From Lepturacanthus savala (taxonomy: Eukaryota; Chordata; Actinopteri; Scombriformes; Trichiuridae), in the NCBI GenBank assembly GCA_030544235.1, contig CM060462.1, positions 5,531,501-5,595,500 of the forward strand: DNA of 64,000 nt, given 5' to 3'. This document shows positions 1 to 10,045 of this stretch, piece after piece. Each line of letters starts with the position of its first letter. Position 1 is the first letter of the stretch. Under the pieces are notes generated by a model. That model was not told the origin of the DNA. It saw only the letters and a program-made list of their open reading frames with translations, and did no database searches. Position numbers and translations under genes: made by a program.

Positions 1-933
1 CAAACACCAACCACCTTGTCAACCCGAAGGCTGTGGGTATATGTGAGGAAATTATTATTCAATAACTAGTGCTTTTATTAACTTCGTGTTGCTAATCTTA
101 ATTGGAATTAGTTCTGAATGCAGAAATATTAACCACTGTGCACCGCAGGGAAATGACAAAACCACTAAATGCTGAGAGAAAGATCCATGTTTGTGTGCCA
201 AATCAGACCCAATTTCTTACCCATGTGCTAGGCCCTTTCAAATTCACAATGAAAAGGCTGAGTGTAATTAAAAGATGGTTTAAAGTGAGCCATCTGTAAC
301 CCTCCTACACATATGCTCAGTCTGAAATGAACAGAAACCACATGAGATTCAGATGGCATGTGAGGTTAAGCTTGGCGATAAAGCTGCGGTTGTTTAAAGG
401 ACCATACCACGTTTTTTCAATAATTTCAGCTCTGCAAAAATGTCTCTGCTGACCATTTTCTCATGCTTGCAGTTAATGTCATTTTCTGAATGGGTTTTCT
501 TACCACATTCCAAGCACCCAGAAACATGTTTTAAAGAAAGGAGCTACAACACTAATGTAATCCTTTCCACTCCTGTGTTTGCTTACGGTTTACTTCTGAG
601 TCTGTTTATTAGACACAGGGCTTGTGCGTACAATTCTGTTCAGCAGCTGACTCCCATGATGTCAGAGCTTCTCACCAGTGCACACGACTGTGCCACATCA
701 CTATTCAAAGCAATCTGTTCTCTCGGCTGCATTGACATGGAATATTATCGTTTTGGTAACCCATTTCTAGCTAATTTCATGTTTCTTGAGAACAAATGTG
801 AAAATAGTCAGCAAAACTAAGTCCATACGCATTGTGGTAAATCTGCTGAAATGATTCAGCACAGGTATTTTGCTTTTACCGTGTTCTCATATTTGATTTC
901 TGTGTTCTGTTTTTGTTTCTCCTCACATCAAAG
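1..933 (+). other. nptn: intron of nptn (partial, left edge)
   Basis: No exon was recognised here. I looked for the neuroplastin exon encoding the membrane segment and the basic cytoplasmic stretch that should precede position 934 and did not find it, so it lies left of the window. The last bases (about 900-933) are a pyrimidine-rich tract ending in an acceptor AG. A 126-codon reading frame at 440-820 has no recognisable domain and is probably chance. Confidence 0.6.
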
Positions 934-955
934 ATGACGAACCAGTTGGACCAAT
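934..955 (+). CDS. nptn: nptn 22-bp exon carrying the DDEP insert
   Basis: The acceptor AG is at 932-933. A second AG at 944-945, 12 bases further in, would start the exon with the V codon in the same phase and drop exactly DDEP. The exon ends with the first two bases of the Met codon at a GTGAGT donor. Confidence 0.88.
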
Positions 956-1135
956 GTGAGTAAATGAATATTTTTATAGATTCACACACAGTACAATTCC
1001 TATTGAAATACTCTGCACTGTGATTTGAATTATTATTACCTTTAGGTCATTAATTGCAACTGCTTCTTTCCTAGGAAAACAAATTCAACAAACAACCATA
1101 AAGACAAAAACATTCGCCAGAGGAATACAAAATAA
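934..1135 (+). CDS. nptn: neuroplastin C-terminal end, last two coding exons (join 934-955, 1075-1135)
   Basis: Neuroplastin is an immunoglobulin-superfamily type I membrane glycoprotein of synapses and other plasma membranes, and an obligatory auxiliary subunit of plasma-membrane calcium ATPases. Only the end of its short cytoplasmic tail is in the window. A 22-bp exon (934-955, donor GTGAGT at 956) encodes the residues DDEPVGPM with split codons at both ends. It joins the exon at 1075, acceptor CTAG, which encodes KTNSTNNHKDKNIRQRNTK and stops with TAA at 1133-1135. This agrees with the mammalian tail as I remember it, apart from the last residue and one Val/Ala change. Upstream exons are off the window. 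The gene converges on rec114, as in human. Teleosts have two nptn copies and I cannot say which this is. Confidence 0.9.
1075..1135 (+). CDS. nptn: nptn last coding exon
   Basis: The polypyrimidine tract TGCTTCTTTCCTAG precedes the exon. Its first base completes the split Met codon, followed by 19 codons and TAA. The lysine- and asparagine-rich tail is characteristic of neuroplastin and not of the related basigin or embigin as far as I can recall. Confidence 0.9.
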
Positions 1136-1672
1136 GCAATTTACTCAAGTAAGAGTCTGTTGTAAGGGGATGGGGGCTAAATATAGAACTCACTGCAAGG
1201 ATTATCCATAGTCACGCCTTTTCTTGATTTTTCCTTCACAGATGAGATGGTTAAACTGCATTTTTGGCAACATGACGGCATCGGAGGTGGAAAGAGCTCC
1301 AGGCAGTTTGAAAAAAGCATATCTTGTCTCATTTTATGAGAAACAATATCAGCATAACACTGGCAACAAAAAGAACATAATGGCTGTCTTAAGCATGCCT
1401 TATTCAGTCTTACGTGGAGATTTCAGGATGACGAATAATGACGAAAACCACCACAAAAGGTGTACACATTTTTAATGTGCTGTTGATGTCTCCTTTACTC
1501 ATTTTATCATGGTCCTCAGATGAGGTGATCCCTTTTGTATTACATATCATGTACAATGCATGCAAGATAATTACGCAATAGGATACTCAGAATAGACATC
1601 TTCTGTTGTTATCCCTCGTGTGGCTTTTTTTGCATCCAAAATTACCTTTTTTTATGGAGTCACCCTTATCAT

Positions 1673-1773
1673 ATACATAAATATATATGTATGTACATCA
1701 TATATATATATATACATATATAAATATATATATGTATGTACATCATATATATATACATATATATATACATATG

Positions 1774-1863
<90 letters not shown>

Positions 1864-1866
1864 TAG
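1673..1866. repeat. (TA)n microsatellite with TATG/CATA interruptions
   Basis: An uninterrupted (TA)n tract runs from about 1779 to 1857, preceded by two imperfect copies of a TATG-TATG-TACATCA block within TA-rich DNA at 1684-1745. The tyrosine/isoleucine reading frames seen on both strands here are artefacts of the repeat. Confidence 0.95.
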
Positions 1867-2481
1867 TTTTCTTCTTGAAAATTTGTACAGCATATCATGG
1901 TAATTTAACTATGTTTGATTTTGTGACAAGAAGTCCACTTTTAACTGAACTTTTATTGTGAAGCAAGGGCTTCAATGACTGGCAGTATTTAAATTTAATT
2001 GAGAGTGATTACAGAAAATGACTACTGTGTGTTTAACTATCTAAACAAAAATATGTGTATTATTTTTATTTTCTTTTGAGAGTAACTTAGATGTCTTGTA
2101 TATGTTGCAGTATGAGTGTTCAAATGATAGGAAATCTGTAAAAACAAATATTTTTTTTATATTTCCCAATTTCATTAATTGATTTTTATTTTCTATTTTT
2201 TTCTCTCTTTAACTGTATAGCATGGCTATAATCCTATGCAATATGTATTCTTAAATAGATATATGGAGGGCAGTTTGTTTTACTCAGTGAAGCTTTAATA
2301 TTGTGGGATCACTTGGAAGCTGGCATAGCAAAATTCACTGCTGTAGCTGCATGACTCCTCTTTCAATACAATGTATCAATGTGTGTTGCGGTGGAAATGG
2401 ACCTGCATTAAGGTGGGAACAGAGGGACCAGAGTATATAGCCACGGTCAAACATATGAGTGAGACCAATATTTTTTTTCTG

Positions 2482-2487
2482 AATAAA
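2482..2487 (+). terminator. nptn: candidate nptn poly(A) signal AATAAA
   Basis: This is the first canonical AATAAA I noticed on the + strand downstream of the nptn stop, about 1.35 kb after it and before the rec114 coding end. It rests on motif and position only; in AT-rich DNA such hexamers occur by chance. Confidence 0.3.
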
Positions 2488-2668
2488 AAATGTAAAAATG
2501 AATCTATATGCATCCTCTTTCAGCTACATATCATAAATACTAATATGTAACAGCATTTCAAACACGGGTAAAACAAACCTCCTACACCATCAGGCATTCC
2601 TACACAGTCTGTATTTAAAAAAAAAAAAATCACTTGACCTCAGTACCTTCAGCTGTTGTTGAGATTGT

Positions 2669-2833
2669 TCACTCTTGAAGCAATTTCCTCAGTTCCCCCT
2701 CCACCTTCTCCACAAATGCAGGAAAGCTGGGATCCAACAGACAAACACGCAAGATGGGTTCCAAATCACCTTCTGCCAAACCACCATGGCGGTATACTTG
2801 AGGCAGAGTCATCGCATTCTCTCCCAAGAAGTG
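2669..2833 (-). CDS. rec114: rec114 exon 6, C-terminal MEI4-binding helices
   Basis: Acceptor TTCCACAG, then 54 codons and TGA (2671-2669). It contains GDLEPILRVCLLDPSFPAFV followed by EKVEGELRKLLQE, matching the conserved C-terminal block of REC114 (L-x-x-C-L-x-D-x-x-F-P-A-F-V-E-x-V-E-x-E-L). Confidence 0.94.
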   Translation of the reverse strand, partial: HFLGENAMTLPQVYRHGGLAEGDLEPILRVCLLDPSFPAFVEKVEGELRKLLQE

Positions 2834-5800
2834 CTGTGGAAGAATCCAACAAATACTTCAGTTAGTTGAGTAGCCTGCGTTAGTGTTCATCATTCAAGCA
2901 AGCGGAATTAGTAATAGTAATTAATAAAGTCATTATGCTCTTTGGTTAAAAGTGAAAGAAATTACAGTTAACGTTTGAAAACCTGCATTTCATTTCAGTA
3001 GTTATTAGCTCTGTTTACTGACATTCACTGAACAAACAATACCTGGCTAAGACGGCTGATTGACAATGATCCTCGGACAGCCTCAGGTTTAACTCCCCCA
3101 GCCTTTCCCTGCTGACACAGGGTTACACACAAAAGAAGAAAAAAAGATTTGACAAACGCAGCATGGCACCACAGGGTTATGAGGCCAATCAATGGCTTCA
3201 TTACTAATTGACAGATATCCACCCCGCACAGCCCTTTCATCTTCACTGTGAACTCCTTCACTGTGTCTGTTCGTTAAAGGTCACATTCAACCCCATGGCA
3301 GAGTCCGTTCCTTTCTCAACCCTTCATGTTAAATGTTGTGACGTCCAGTGGAGTGTGATCGAAATTCCAGACTCCGATTTCTAATGAACCATAAGAACCA
3401 TTTGAAGTTCCAATGTAACTATTAGACACCTATTGGCTTAAATCAGAAGTTAATTATAGTGCCCAAACAGGCATTTATAGCATCCATCAACCTTCTGTAG
3501 TTGTATAAACTGGTTAAATGCTTTTATTCCATTAAAAAAAATATATATATATATTTTGTGGTTGGTCTTTAGAACAAAAATGTAAATATTCATAATTTTG
3601 ACCATTAAAAGCAATATAAAGAACTCATTTCTTCTGTGACTTTAGGAGTATACCACTTTGATGGTTGTATTTATAAATCAATTTTATTGCTCTACATTCC
3701 TGTGTGGCTTACTGTACTACCCCATATATTTTTTTGTGATTGGTTAACAATTTCTGTACAGTATATAGCCTATGTCACGCCACCTACTAGAGCTGTAATG
3801 TCACCTCTAAGAATATGAGTGTTGTAAACACCACCATCTAGTGAGGGAAATGTGGTTACAGTTAATGAAGAGGACCAGAACATTTTGATAATATTATAAT
3901 TTAAACCGTGACTATTTATTAATAATATTCAATTTACAGTCTGTCATATTCATATATTTTTCACATTTTCAAGTCACTGTCAATAATTACAGTGTCTCAC
4001 AGAAGAGCTCTTAAACCATCAATTTACCACCGATGTCATATGTCTATTTTGAGTATTTCTATGGACAACACAACAGCTGATTGCTGATTACAAATATAGA
4101 AACTATATTTACTGAATCATAAAAGGAGTCACCTGTGTCACTGGTGCAGAGATCTCAATGGGGGGCTGATTGGGGGGCTGTGGGGCATCATCCTGAATGG
4201 CAGCAGGCAGGTACTCTGTCAGTTTTTCTACAGCACTTGAACACTCCTTTATGGCCTCTGCTCTGCTACTTCCATCAAACTGCATCCTTATCATACGACT
4301 CTCTCCCTGCACAAACCCATGAATAAATTCAATCAGTATCTGTGAATTCAAACTGCCCCAATGAAAACACTCTGTGATGTGTATGTTTGCATCTTATTCA
4401 ATTTTTAACAAATGGTTTGATACACAGCGACTAATCAGGCTACTCAAGCCTGACCATTACATTTAGCAGCAAGTCATTAAGGTGATAAATGAAGTATAAA
4501 AAGGCTCGTATTAGTTTCATTGTTTTTTCTTTTCATATTTATTCTAGTTTTAACCTTGAATCAAGTAAAACACAAGAACAAAAGCTTGAGAAACTATTTC
4601 CCATGGTGGGATTGAAATGAATCTTACAACTCACCCCCATAGTTAACCGAATCATCAGATTATCAGTCTTTTGATGTAGTTTGAAAGAATCCGACCCACG
4701 GAGCAGAGGAATTGTATCCTGAGGAAAGACAAGAAAATGAATCCTTTTAGAAATCAAGAAAGGAATCGGGTTTCATCCATAGACTAGATTAAATGATGGA
4801 TTAAAAATAAAAAAGAAAACCCAAAACATTGTATGTATTTGTTGTGAAGACATTAAACCAAATATAACATCTTCATTTATGAAACGAATAAGGCTGATTT
4901 ACTTCCATTGGGCAGAAAGAAACAAAAAGAAATACCTGAAACTGTCTGCAGGGGTCTCTGTTCACTCAGTAACCTCTGAGTTTCAGATTTGAGGATTATA
5001 ATCAGCATTTCCTCACATGCACCACTAGATGTATAAAGGCTTCGAACGAATATTGTGATCAGCCTATTGTGTAAAATTTGCTTAATATATACATTTTATT
5101 TATATATACACGTTTTGATACTTCAAATGTATGTATATCAAGAGGATTTCCATTGAAAATGCAACTACACCAAAAAATAAATGCTTTCAAAATGTTAATA
5201 TAAAACACTTTAGTACTGATAGCAGCTTCATACGCTCCCATTTTTGGGAGATCCATCATAGCTGATGGATCTATTGTTAGAGAACAAGTTACTAGAAAGT
5301 ATAAAAGTAAATATGTTATCATTTCTTTCTGTGTGACATTCAAATGCTTTATTACAAAAAATCATATCCATGGATATGGATTTTCCTTCAAATGCAAACG
5401 TATGTGACCAACTGTTAATATATAGTAGTATATATAGTTAGTAATACTAAATATATAGCTAATAGCTAACAAATGTACATGCTTTTAAACGGGTCACGAA
5501 GGGTCACTAAATGACAAAATTTAAAATCAGGATTGTCCGTATTTGGAGAAGAACACTGAAGACCCTCATTAACCCATTAATTATGTCTAATATGGCAAAT
5601 TTAAGTTATGTTCAAACATTTTTTTCTTCAAACCTTATCATGAAGCCTATAGGCCTTCCTGAGCAGAGCATTCACTGCACCAATCTATAATAGACCAGTC
5701 TATCATCCTTGGTGAAAGCTCTCTGCGGTCTGACCTGAATATCTGTCTGGCTCGGCACCCTGGTGCAGCAAGATAGCAGTGTCTCCTGCCAGAACTCCAT

Positions 5801-8800
5801 TAATGAGACATTGAGTAGTCCCTTAAATTCCTGTTGTCTGCAGGACAGCGAGCTAACTTTTTATGACCACAATAACTTGTGACATTCTAACCCAGACTCC
5901 TACAGTTAAACAAAACTGCTGAAATTACTATTACTTTCTTGATTGTCTGTTACTGGTCTTGGTGTATTTGTGGAGTTGAGATGTTTGTTGAGCCAATCTT
6001 GGCAAGGACAGAGGAGAAGGAAACTAAATGAAGCTTAGATTTTCTAAGCCTGGTCTTGACCTTTTTTTAAAAAACATTTTAACTGATTTTAAACCCTTAA
6101 AAGTTCTGAGGGACACTTGGCTAGACCTCACCAAAACAATCCAGTCAAATCCCATCAGATATGAGGAGAAATGTCAAGATCTTCAGCAGAATATTATTTC
6201 ATATGGCCTTTCATAGAAGCTGTATATCTGGAAAGCAGATTCTTCCCACAAAGGGAATGATGCCTTTTTCTTAATTCAGTGAAGGTCTGTTAATAGGACA
6301 ATTAATAGGATTCATAATATTCAATATTTCTTCCGTGAGAGGACGGACAACCAATAACAACAATTGTGACATTCGATAAATTGCCAGTGTCAGAGTAGTC
6401 AGAGCATGACATTTACAGCTGCAGCCTTAAATCTTTTAAGTAATTCCCCTATTAATTTATCTTTTCAAGATACAGATTTTCAAGTGAAGGTACACTGCAA
6501 CACTGCAACACAGAGTTTCATCAGCTAAGGTCTACTACAGTCTAGTGTTGAATCTTCAAGGTCATGTGAGCTGGACGTGTTTATGTGAATATCAAGATGA
6601 ATTGATGGTCCTGCAGATGTACCCTGCAGAACCACTAAACCAATTTTCAACTAACGATTTCTATATGAGACTGAAGACAGACCGTATTTTCCCCACTTGA
6701 TGGTAACCATATTTTTTCTATAATGCAAATGTTAAATAAAACATAGCATCTGTTAATCTGTAAGTCTTTTTTTGCAAGTCCCCCCCACCAACACCACACA
6801 CACACACACACAAGATGCCCACTAGGGCTGGACAGTATAGCAATATTATTATTAGCAATACTATATCAAGACTGTCATATGCCATTTGATAGATATTGTC
6901 ATCAATTTGAATTTTTGTAATATTGTGGTATGGAAATGTATATATAAAAAGCTGACATTTATATTTTATACTGTTCTAACCTTTACCTACTTATAGTCAC
7001 CCCTACAATACAGTCTCAATATAAATACTGAGGTATTTGTTAAAAAATATTGTTATACTATTATCCCCCAGCCCTAGTGGCAGGGGTTTAACACGTCTTT
7101 GTCCTTGCCACTGTAATGATGAGACAATAATTGCTACTCTGCACTATTCTCAAAAAAAAAGATGAACTAACCAAACAAACAAACCCATCATGAGATATCT
7201 TTTCTCTTGTTGCAATTACCACATACAGTGTACCATTATCTGACAAGTAAGGCTAAATATTATACATTATTCCAGACATATTTAACAAAATATCCCAAAT
7301 CTCTGCTTAGTGTCTGAAACTGTCCAACTCCCAAATTGCAAATATTTTGCATTTTACACACATCACTGTTAGATGCAATATAAGCCCATTCTAGTTAAGA
7401 ACCTGGAACCATAGAATTTGGACATTTTCTTCTTAATAATGACTGAAATCGATTAGCAAAGTATTATTCAAATGAATGTAATAGTTTACAGCTAATCAAA
7501 TAATCCACTTCAGCTCTACTTCAGTCCACATCATTGGTTCAGAGTTCCTCTTGAGGAATCTTTTCTTTTAGTGGAAAGAGAATTTAAGGTGCTATATACA
7601 ATCATTAAAGGACTATCCATTAAAAGTTAAAAAGTTTCAAATAAAGAGCATATATCTAGCTCCGGTCTTCTTACCAAGCTTTCATGCCCTTGTAATATCA
7701 TCAAGTATCCAGATTCCACAATTGTGAGGACAATTTCAGGTTTATTGCCATTTGCCTCAAAAACCTGGTGAAGAAAAGATAATATTAGTCACTGAAATGT
7801 TAGTTCAATCAAGTCATGACAGATCTATGTGTAGAGGCAGTTCATGAGTATTGAATTAGGTTCTATGAGATTTTTAGCACATAGTTTAAGAGTAAGGTAA
7901 GTTAGGTGCTAAATGTTGAATATTCAACATGTTGTCCAATATTCCACAGTTTATCTTTCCAAGGAAAGTTTCTGGAAATCTAGCTGAAATTTGCTGCCCC
8001 TTTGCAACCCTGTTCATATCATCAGACTTAATTACAGTGGACTTGAAACACAGGATTGTAATCATAGATTTATAATGTTTTCATTTATTCTAACACTTTG
8101 CGTGTGTTCTCATTTATACATTTTTTCAGTTATGAACTATTAACAAATGATCAAATAATCTATTTTTCAATTACATTATAAATTGTCTATTATATACAGC
8201 AAATTAACAGAAATGACTGAAGCTGAATAACACAAAGGTATCTAATTCAGAATAAGCCCTTTTCATTGTAGATATTTTGATGTCACAGCAGGAAAAGCCC
8301 ATGTGTACATAATTAAATTAACAATAGCTAGATTCAATTTAGCTACTTTCAGTTATATACATGCTGGCTTGCAGCCACTCTGTCATGGTTTACTGGACTA
8401 GAATAAAAAGGAGCCACTGGTAATGTTATTAGTAACACCTGTGCTTGACAAGTCAAAATACCTGCTGTGAAAAAGCCTATGACAGCAAACAAAAAAAACA
8501 AGCCAATACATGATGCCAACCAATCATCACTATTCTAATTTGACCATTTAAAAATATCAAATGTATGTCAATCAACTAATTATTTTAGCACTGACATAGG
8601 ACAAAGTGTGATTACATCATATAACCATAATTAACATAGACTGTATAGACCATAGAACAACTATGACTGATTGTATTTGTTGTTCTTGTTTCAACTTTGT
8701 ATACATTTTAAAATAAAACTAAAAATAGAGGCACGCGCGAGATAAAACACCCCTTTTTATTGAAAATGGGCAATACTGGAGGAAATAAACAACCCCTAAG

Positions 8801-9135
8801 GACGAACAGCAACCATATTGTTAAGATAAGTACCAGTACAGATAGTGAACGAGTTTCCTGTGACGTAACAACGTCAGCCGTTAGCTTTCAAATTATGGTT
8901 CAATTGAAGTTATGAGCAACGTAAGCTAACGTCATGATGTCAGGCTCACGTTACGTTACGTAACGCACTGCTAGCTAAACAGAGAAACGGTAAACGGTTG
9001 AGTAGCTAACGTTAGCCTAATGCTGTTAAGTAATTCTAAAGTAAATGTTACCTTCCAGGATTTGCCGTCTGTGTTTGTAGAGCCTGGGCTGAAACGGGCG
9101 AAGCGTTTTAACTTCCATGCAAAGCTGGAGGCCAT
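2669..9135 (-). CDS. rec114: REC114 meiotic recombination protein, complete (6 exons, 220 aa)
   Basis: REC114 acts with MEI4 and other chromosome-axis proteins to enable SPO11/TOPOVIBL double-strand breaks in early meiosis. Exons, in gene order: 9135-9052, 7764-7675, 4718-4635, 4306-4133, 3108-3043, 2833-2669 (84, 90, 84, 174, 66 and 165 bp). All junctions are GT-AG and all introns are phase 0. The product runs from MASSFAWKL to LRKLLQE-stop. Residues from about 28 to 115 are the PH-like fold: WKVFEANGN, the VLTIVESGYLMILQG strand pair, and the RMIRMQFDGSSRAEAIKECSSAVEKLTEYL strand-helix end. Residues 116-165 are a proline- and serine-containing linker. The last 40 residues (EPILRVCLLDPSFPAFVEKVEGEL) are the conserved C-terminal helices that bind MEI4. 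Mammalian REC114 is about 260 aa, so the linker is short here. The identity is supported by both conserved blocks and by the hcn4/nptn neighbours. Expression should be germline; this is not visible in the sequence. Confidence 0.93.
3043..3108 (-). CDS. rec114: rec114 exon 5 (linker)
   Basis: 22 codons (GKAGGVKPEAVRGSLSISRL, SQ) lie between a tandem CAGCAG acceptor and the donor GTATTG. The exon is in phase 0 on both sides and precedes the C-terminal helix exon. The linker is poorly conserved, so this exon rests mainly on phase, splice sites and position. Using the first AG adds one Gln. Confidence 0.75.
3109..4132 (-). other. rec114: rec114 intron 4
   Basis: A GT-AG intron of 1024 bp. It is AT-rich with a short TA run near 3541-3554. 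Nothing coding is recognised. Confidence 0.8.
4133..4306 (-). CDS. rec114: rec114 exon 4
   Basis: Acceptor TTGTGCAG, 58 codons, donor GTGACT. It encodes GESRMIRMQFDGSSRAEAIK and the long helix ECSSAVEKLTEYL closing the PH-like fold, then a proline-rich linker (APQPPNQPPIEISAPVTQ). The block R-M-x-R-x-Q-F-x-G is the clearest match to mammalian REC114. Confidence 0.94.
4307..4634 (-). other. rec114: rec114 intron 3
   Basis: A 328-bp GT-AG intron without recognisable content. Confidence 0.85.
4635..4718 (-). CDS. rec114: rec114 exon 3
   Basis: Acceptor TCCTCAG, then 28 codons (DTIPLLRGSDSFKLHQKTDN, LMIRLTMG), then donor GTGAGT. It corresponds to the PH-fold segment with L-G-S-x-x-x-K in mammals and is the least conserved of the exons. 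Confidence 0.88.
6795..6812. repeat. short (CA)n microsatellite
   Basis: About nine CA dinucleotides after a C-rich stretch, immediately left of the inverted-repeat element. Confidence 0.85.
6818..7080. mobile_element. short non-autonomous DNA element with terminal inverted repeats
   Basis: The left end CCACTAGGGCTGG and the right end CCAGCCCTAGTGG are inverse complements. The symmetry continues imperfectly inward (GTATAGCAATATT against AATATTGTTATACTA). The interior of about 260 bp is AT-rich and has no reading frame. The GGGCTGG ends and interior resemble fish hAT-type MITEs. I could not settle the target-site duplication. Confidence 0.65.
7675..7764 (-). CDS. rec114: rec114 exon 2
   Basis: The acceptor CACCAG precedes GTT at 7764. 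Thirty codons encode VFEANGNKPE, then the hydrophobic strands IVLTIVESGYLMILQGHESL, ending at the donor GTAAGA. It aligns with the mammalian segment containing LTIVVSG and FQGQ. Confidence 0.93.
7765..9051 (-). other. rec114: rec114 intron 1
   Basis: A 1287-bp GT-AG intron. Its gene-proximal part (about 8820-9050) is richer in CG dinucleotides, with repeated ACGTTA/TAACGT words near 8916-8965 and a TGACGTAA at 8860-8867. This suggests the CpG-rich promoter patch extends into it. Confidence 0.75.
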
Positions 9136-9300
9136 TTTCAGTTTTTATTTAATCGATATATTGTCTATCAAATCTGCTAACACTTACTGGGTGTTTCGGT
9201 GCGTAAATTGACGTTAACGTCAGGCACGTCTGTGTACGTACAATGGCGCGCACGCAGCGTAAGCACGTTCCTGTTTGACCCAGACAAAGCGTGACACGCT
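8820..9300 (-). promoter_or_regulatory. rec114: CpG-rich promoter patch of rec114
   Basis: CG dinucleotides are visibly denser than in the surrounding AT-rich DNA. They include GGCGCGCACGCAGCG just upstream of the ATG (about 9244-9259) and a run of ACGT words. The patch surrounds exon 1, as expected for a CpG promoter. No TATA box was identified and the transcription start cannot be placed. Confidence 0.5.
9052..9135 (-). CDS. rec114: rec114 exon 1
   Basis: Reading leftward, ATG at 9135-9133 opens 28 codons (MASSFAWKLKRF...TDGKSWK), ending at the donor GTAACA (9051-9046). The start is chosen because it is the only ATG in frame before the conserved W-K pair that precedes the first strand, and it lies at the edge of a CpG-rich patch. 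The basic, variable N-terminus is typical of the family. Confidence 0.88.
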
Positions 9301-9311
9301 TTACCTGCATT

Positions 9312-9400
9312 TAAAATTGTACTTGAGTATAAGGACGCAAGTATTATCAGCTATAGCGTTATTAAGTATTAAGTAAAAGTACTAGTTTTTCAGAAAACTG
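9312..9400. repeat. degenerate dispersed fish repeat, left block
   Basis: AAAATTGTACTTGAGTATAA, GCAAGTATTATCAGC and TATTAAGTAAAAGTACT resemble one end of a very common fish interspersed repeat rich in GTACTT/AAGTAC words. Recognition is from memory of the word pattern. Confidence 0.5.
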
Positions 9401-9879
9401 CAACTGATATGTTGAATCATATTAAGAAAAAAATCATGTTTTTTTTTTTCATCAGAAATTGGCAGCCAATGGGAGCTGAGCTCTCTTCCATTCCCTCAGG
9501 CTCCCACGAAGAGAAGCAAACTTAATTTTAAAGCCGCGCAATGTGGTCCATTATGTCTCATTAATGGTAAGAAAATTAATTACTTTCTTCTACTGCATAA
9601 AGTTGTAATATTCAGACTCAGGCAACGAAGTACACGTTGTATCTGGCTATAAATAATTTCAAACGGAATTGCATTTTAGCGCAGCATTGAAACGAAATAC
9701 AAGTTAAGCAAATGGCACATTTTCAATAGCAAATTAATAAAATATATATAATGACGGTGTTGCATTTGTATATATAATGTACATATGCAACATATGTGTG
9801 TTGTGTGTATCTGTAAAAATGACAAAAAGTTAAGACTAGTTTAACCTCATTACGCCTATATTTTTTGTGTATCTTAAAA

Positions 9880-10045
9880 CAGCCTTAACTTGAAAAGTAA
9901 CTAAAACTGTCAAATAACTAGTGAATTGCAAAGTATAATATTTCCTACTGTAATGTAATGGGTTGGAAGTATAAAATAGCAATAAATGGAAATACATAAG
10001 TACAGTACTAGTAGCAAAATAATAGTAGTAAAAGTTACTTTCCTC
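9880..10045. repeat. degenerate dispersed fish repeat, right block
   Basis: AAAAGTAACTAAAACTGTCA, then GTATAATATTTCC, GGAAGTATAAAATAGCA, ATGGAAATACATAAGTAC and AGTTACTTTCC follow the order of words in the other half of the same family. The block at 59335-59458 has the same word order and can be aligned with it. Confidence 0.55.

Larger units (their letters stand above)
1136..2668. other. convergent 3' region between nptn and rec114
   Basis: No coding sequence is recognised. This stretch holds the nptn 3' UTR reading rightward and the rec114 3' UTR reading leftward, with no visible boundary between them. Candidate poly(A) hexamers are AATAAA at 2482-2487 on the + strand, and ATTAAA at 2299-2294 and AATAAA at 2190-2185 on the - strand. 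If the outermost signals are used, the two transcripts overlap in antisense. An AT microsatellite lies inside. Confidence 0.5.
4719..7674 (-). other. rec114: rec114 intron 2
   Basis: A GT-AG intron of 2956 bp. It contains a CA microsatellite (about 6795-6812) directly followed by a short element with inverted ends (6818-7080). The rest is AT-rich without recognisable genes. Confidence 0.8.

Noticed and set aside
440..820. 126-codon frame left of the nptn exons
   Set aside because: No similarity to neuroplastin or any domain I know. It lies in an nptn intron, and its length is within chance range.
1620..1961. Tyr/Ile repeat open frames on both strands
   Set aside because: They are produced by the (TA)n microsatellite, not by a protein gene.
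8719..8728. Perfect MEF2-type site CTAAAAATAG in rec114 intron 1, upstream of hcn4
   Set aside because: MEF2 can regulate HCN4, but several matches to such a degenerate 10-mer are expected by chance in 64 kb of AT-rich DNA. There is no conservation evidence.
9020..9211. 63-codon + strand frame over the rec114 start
   Set aside because: It is antisense to rec114 exon 1 and its CpG promoter, and the - strand reading with correct donor and continuing exons explains the sequence better.
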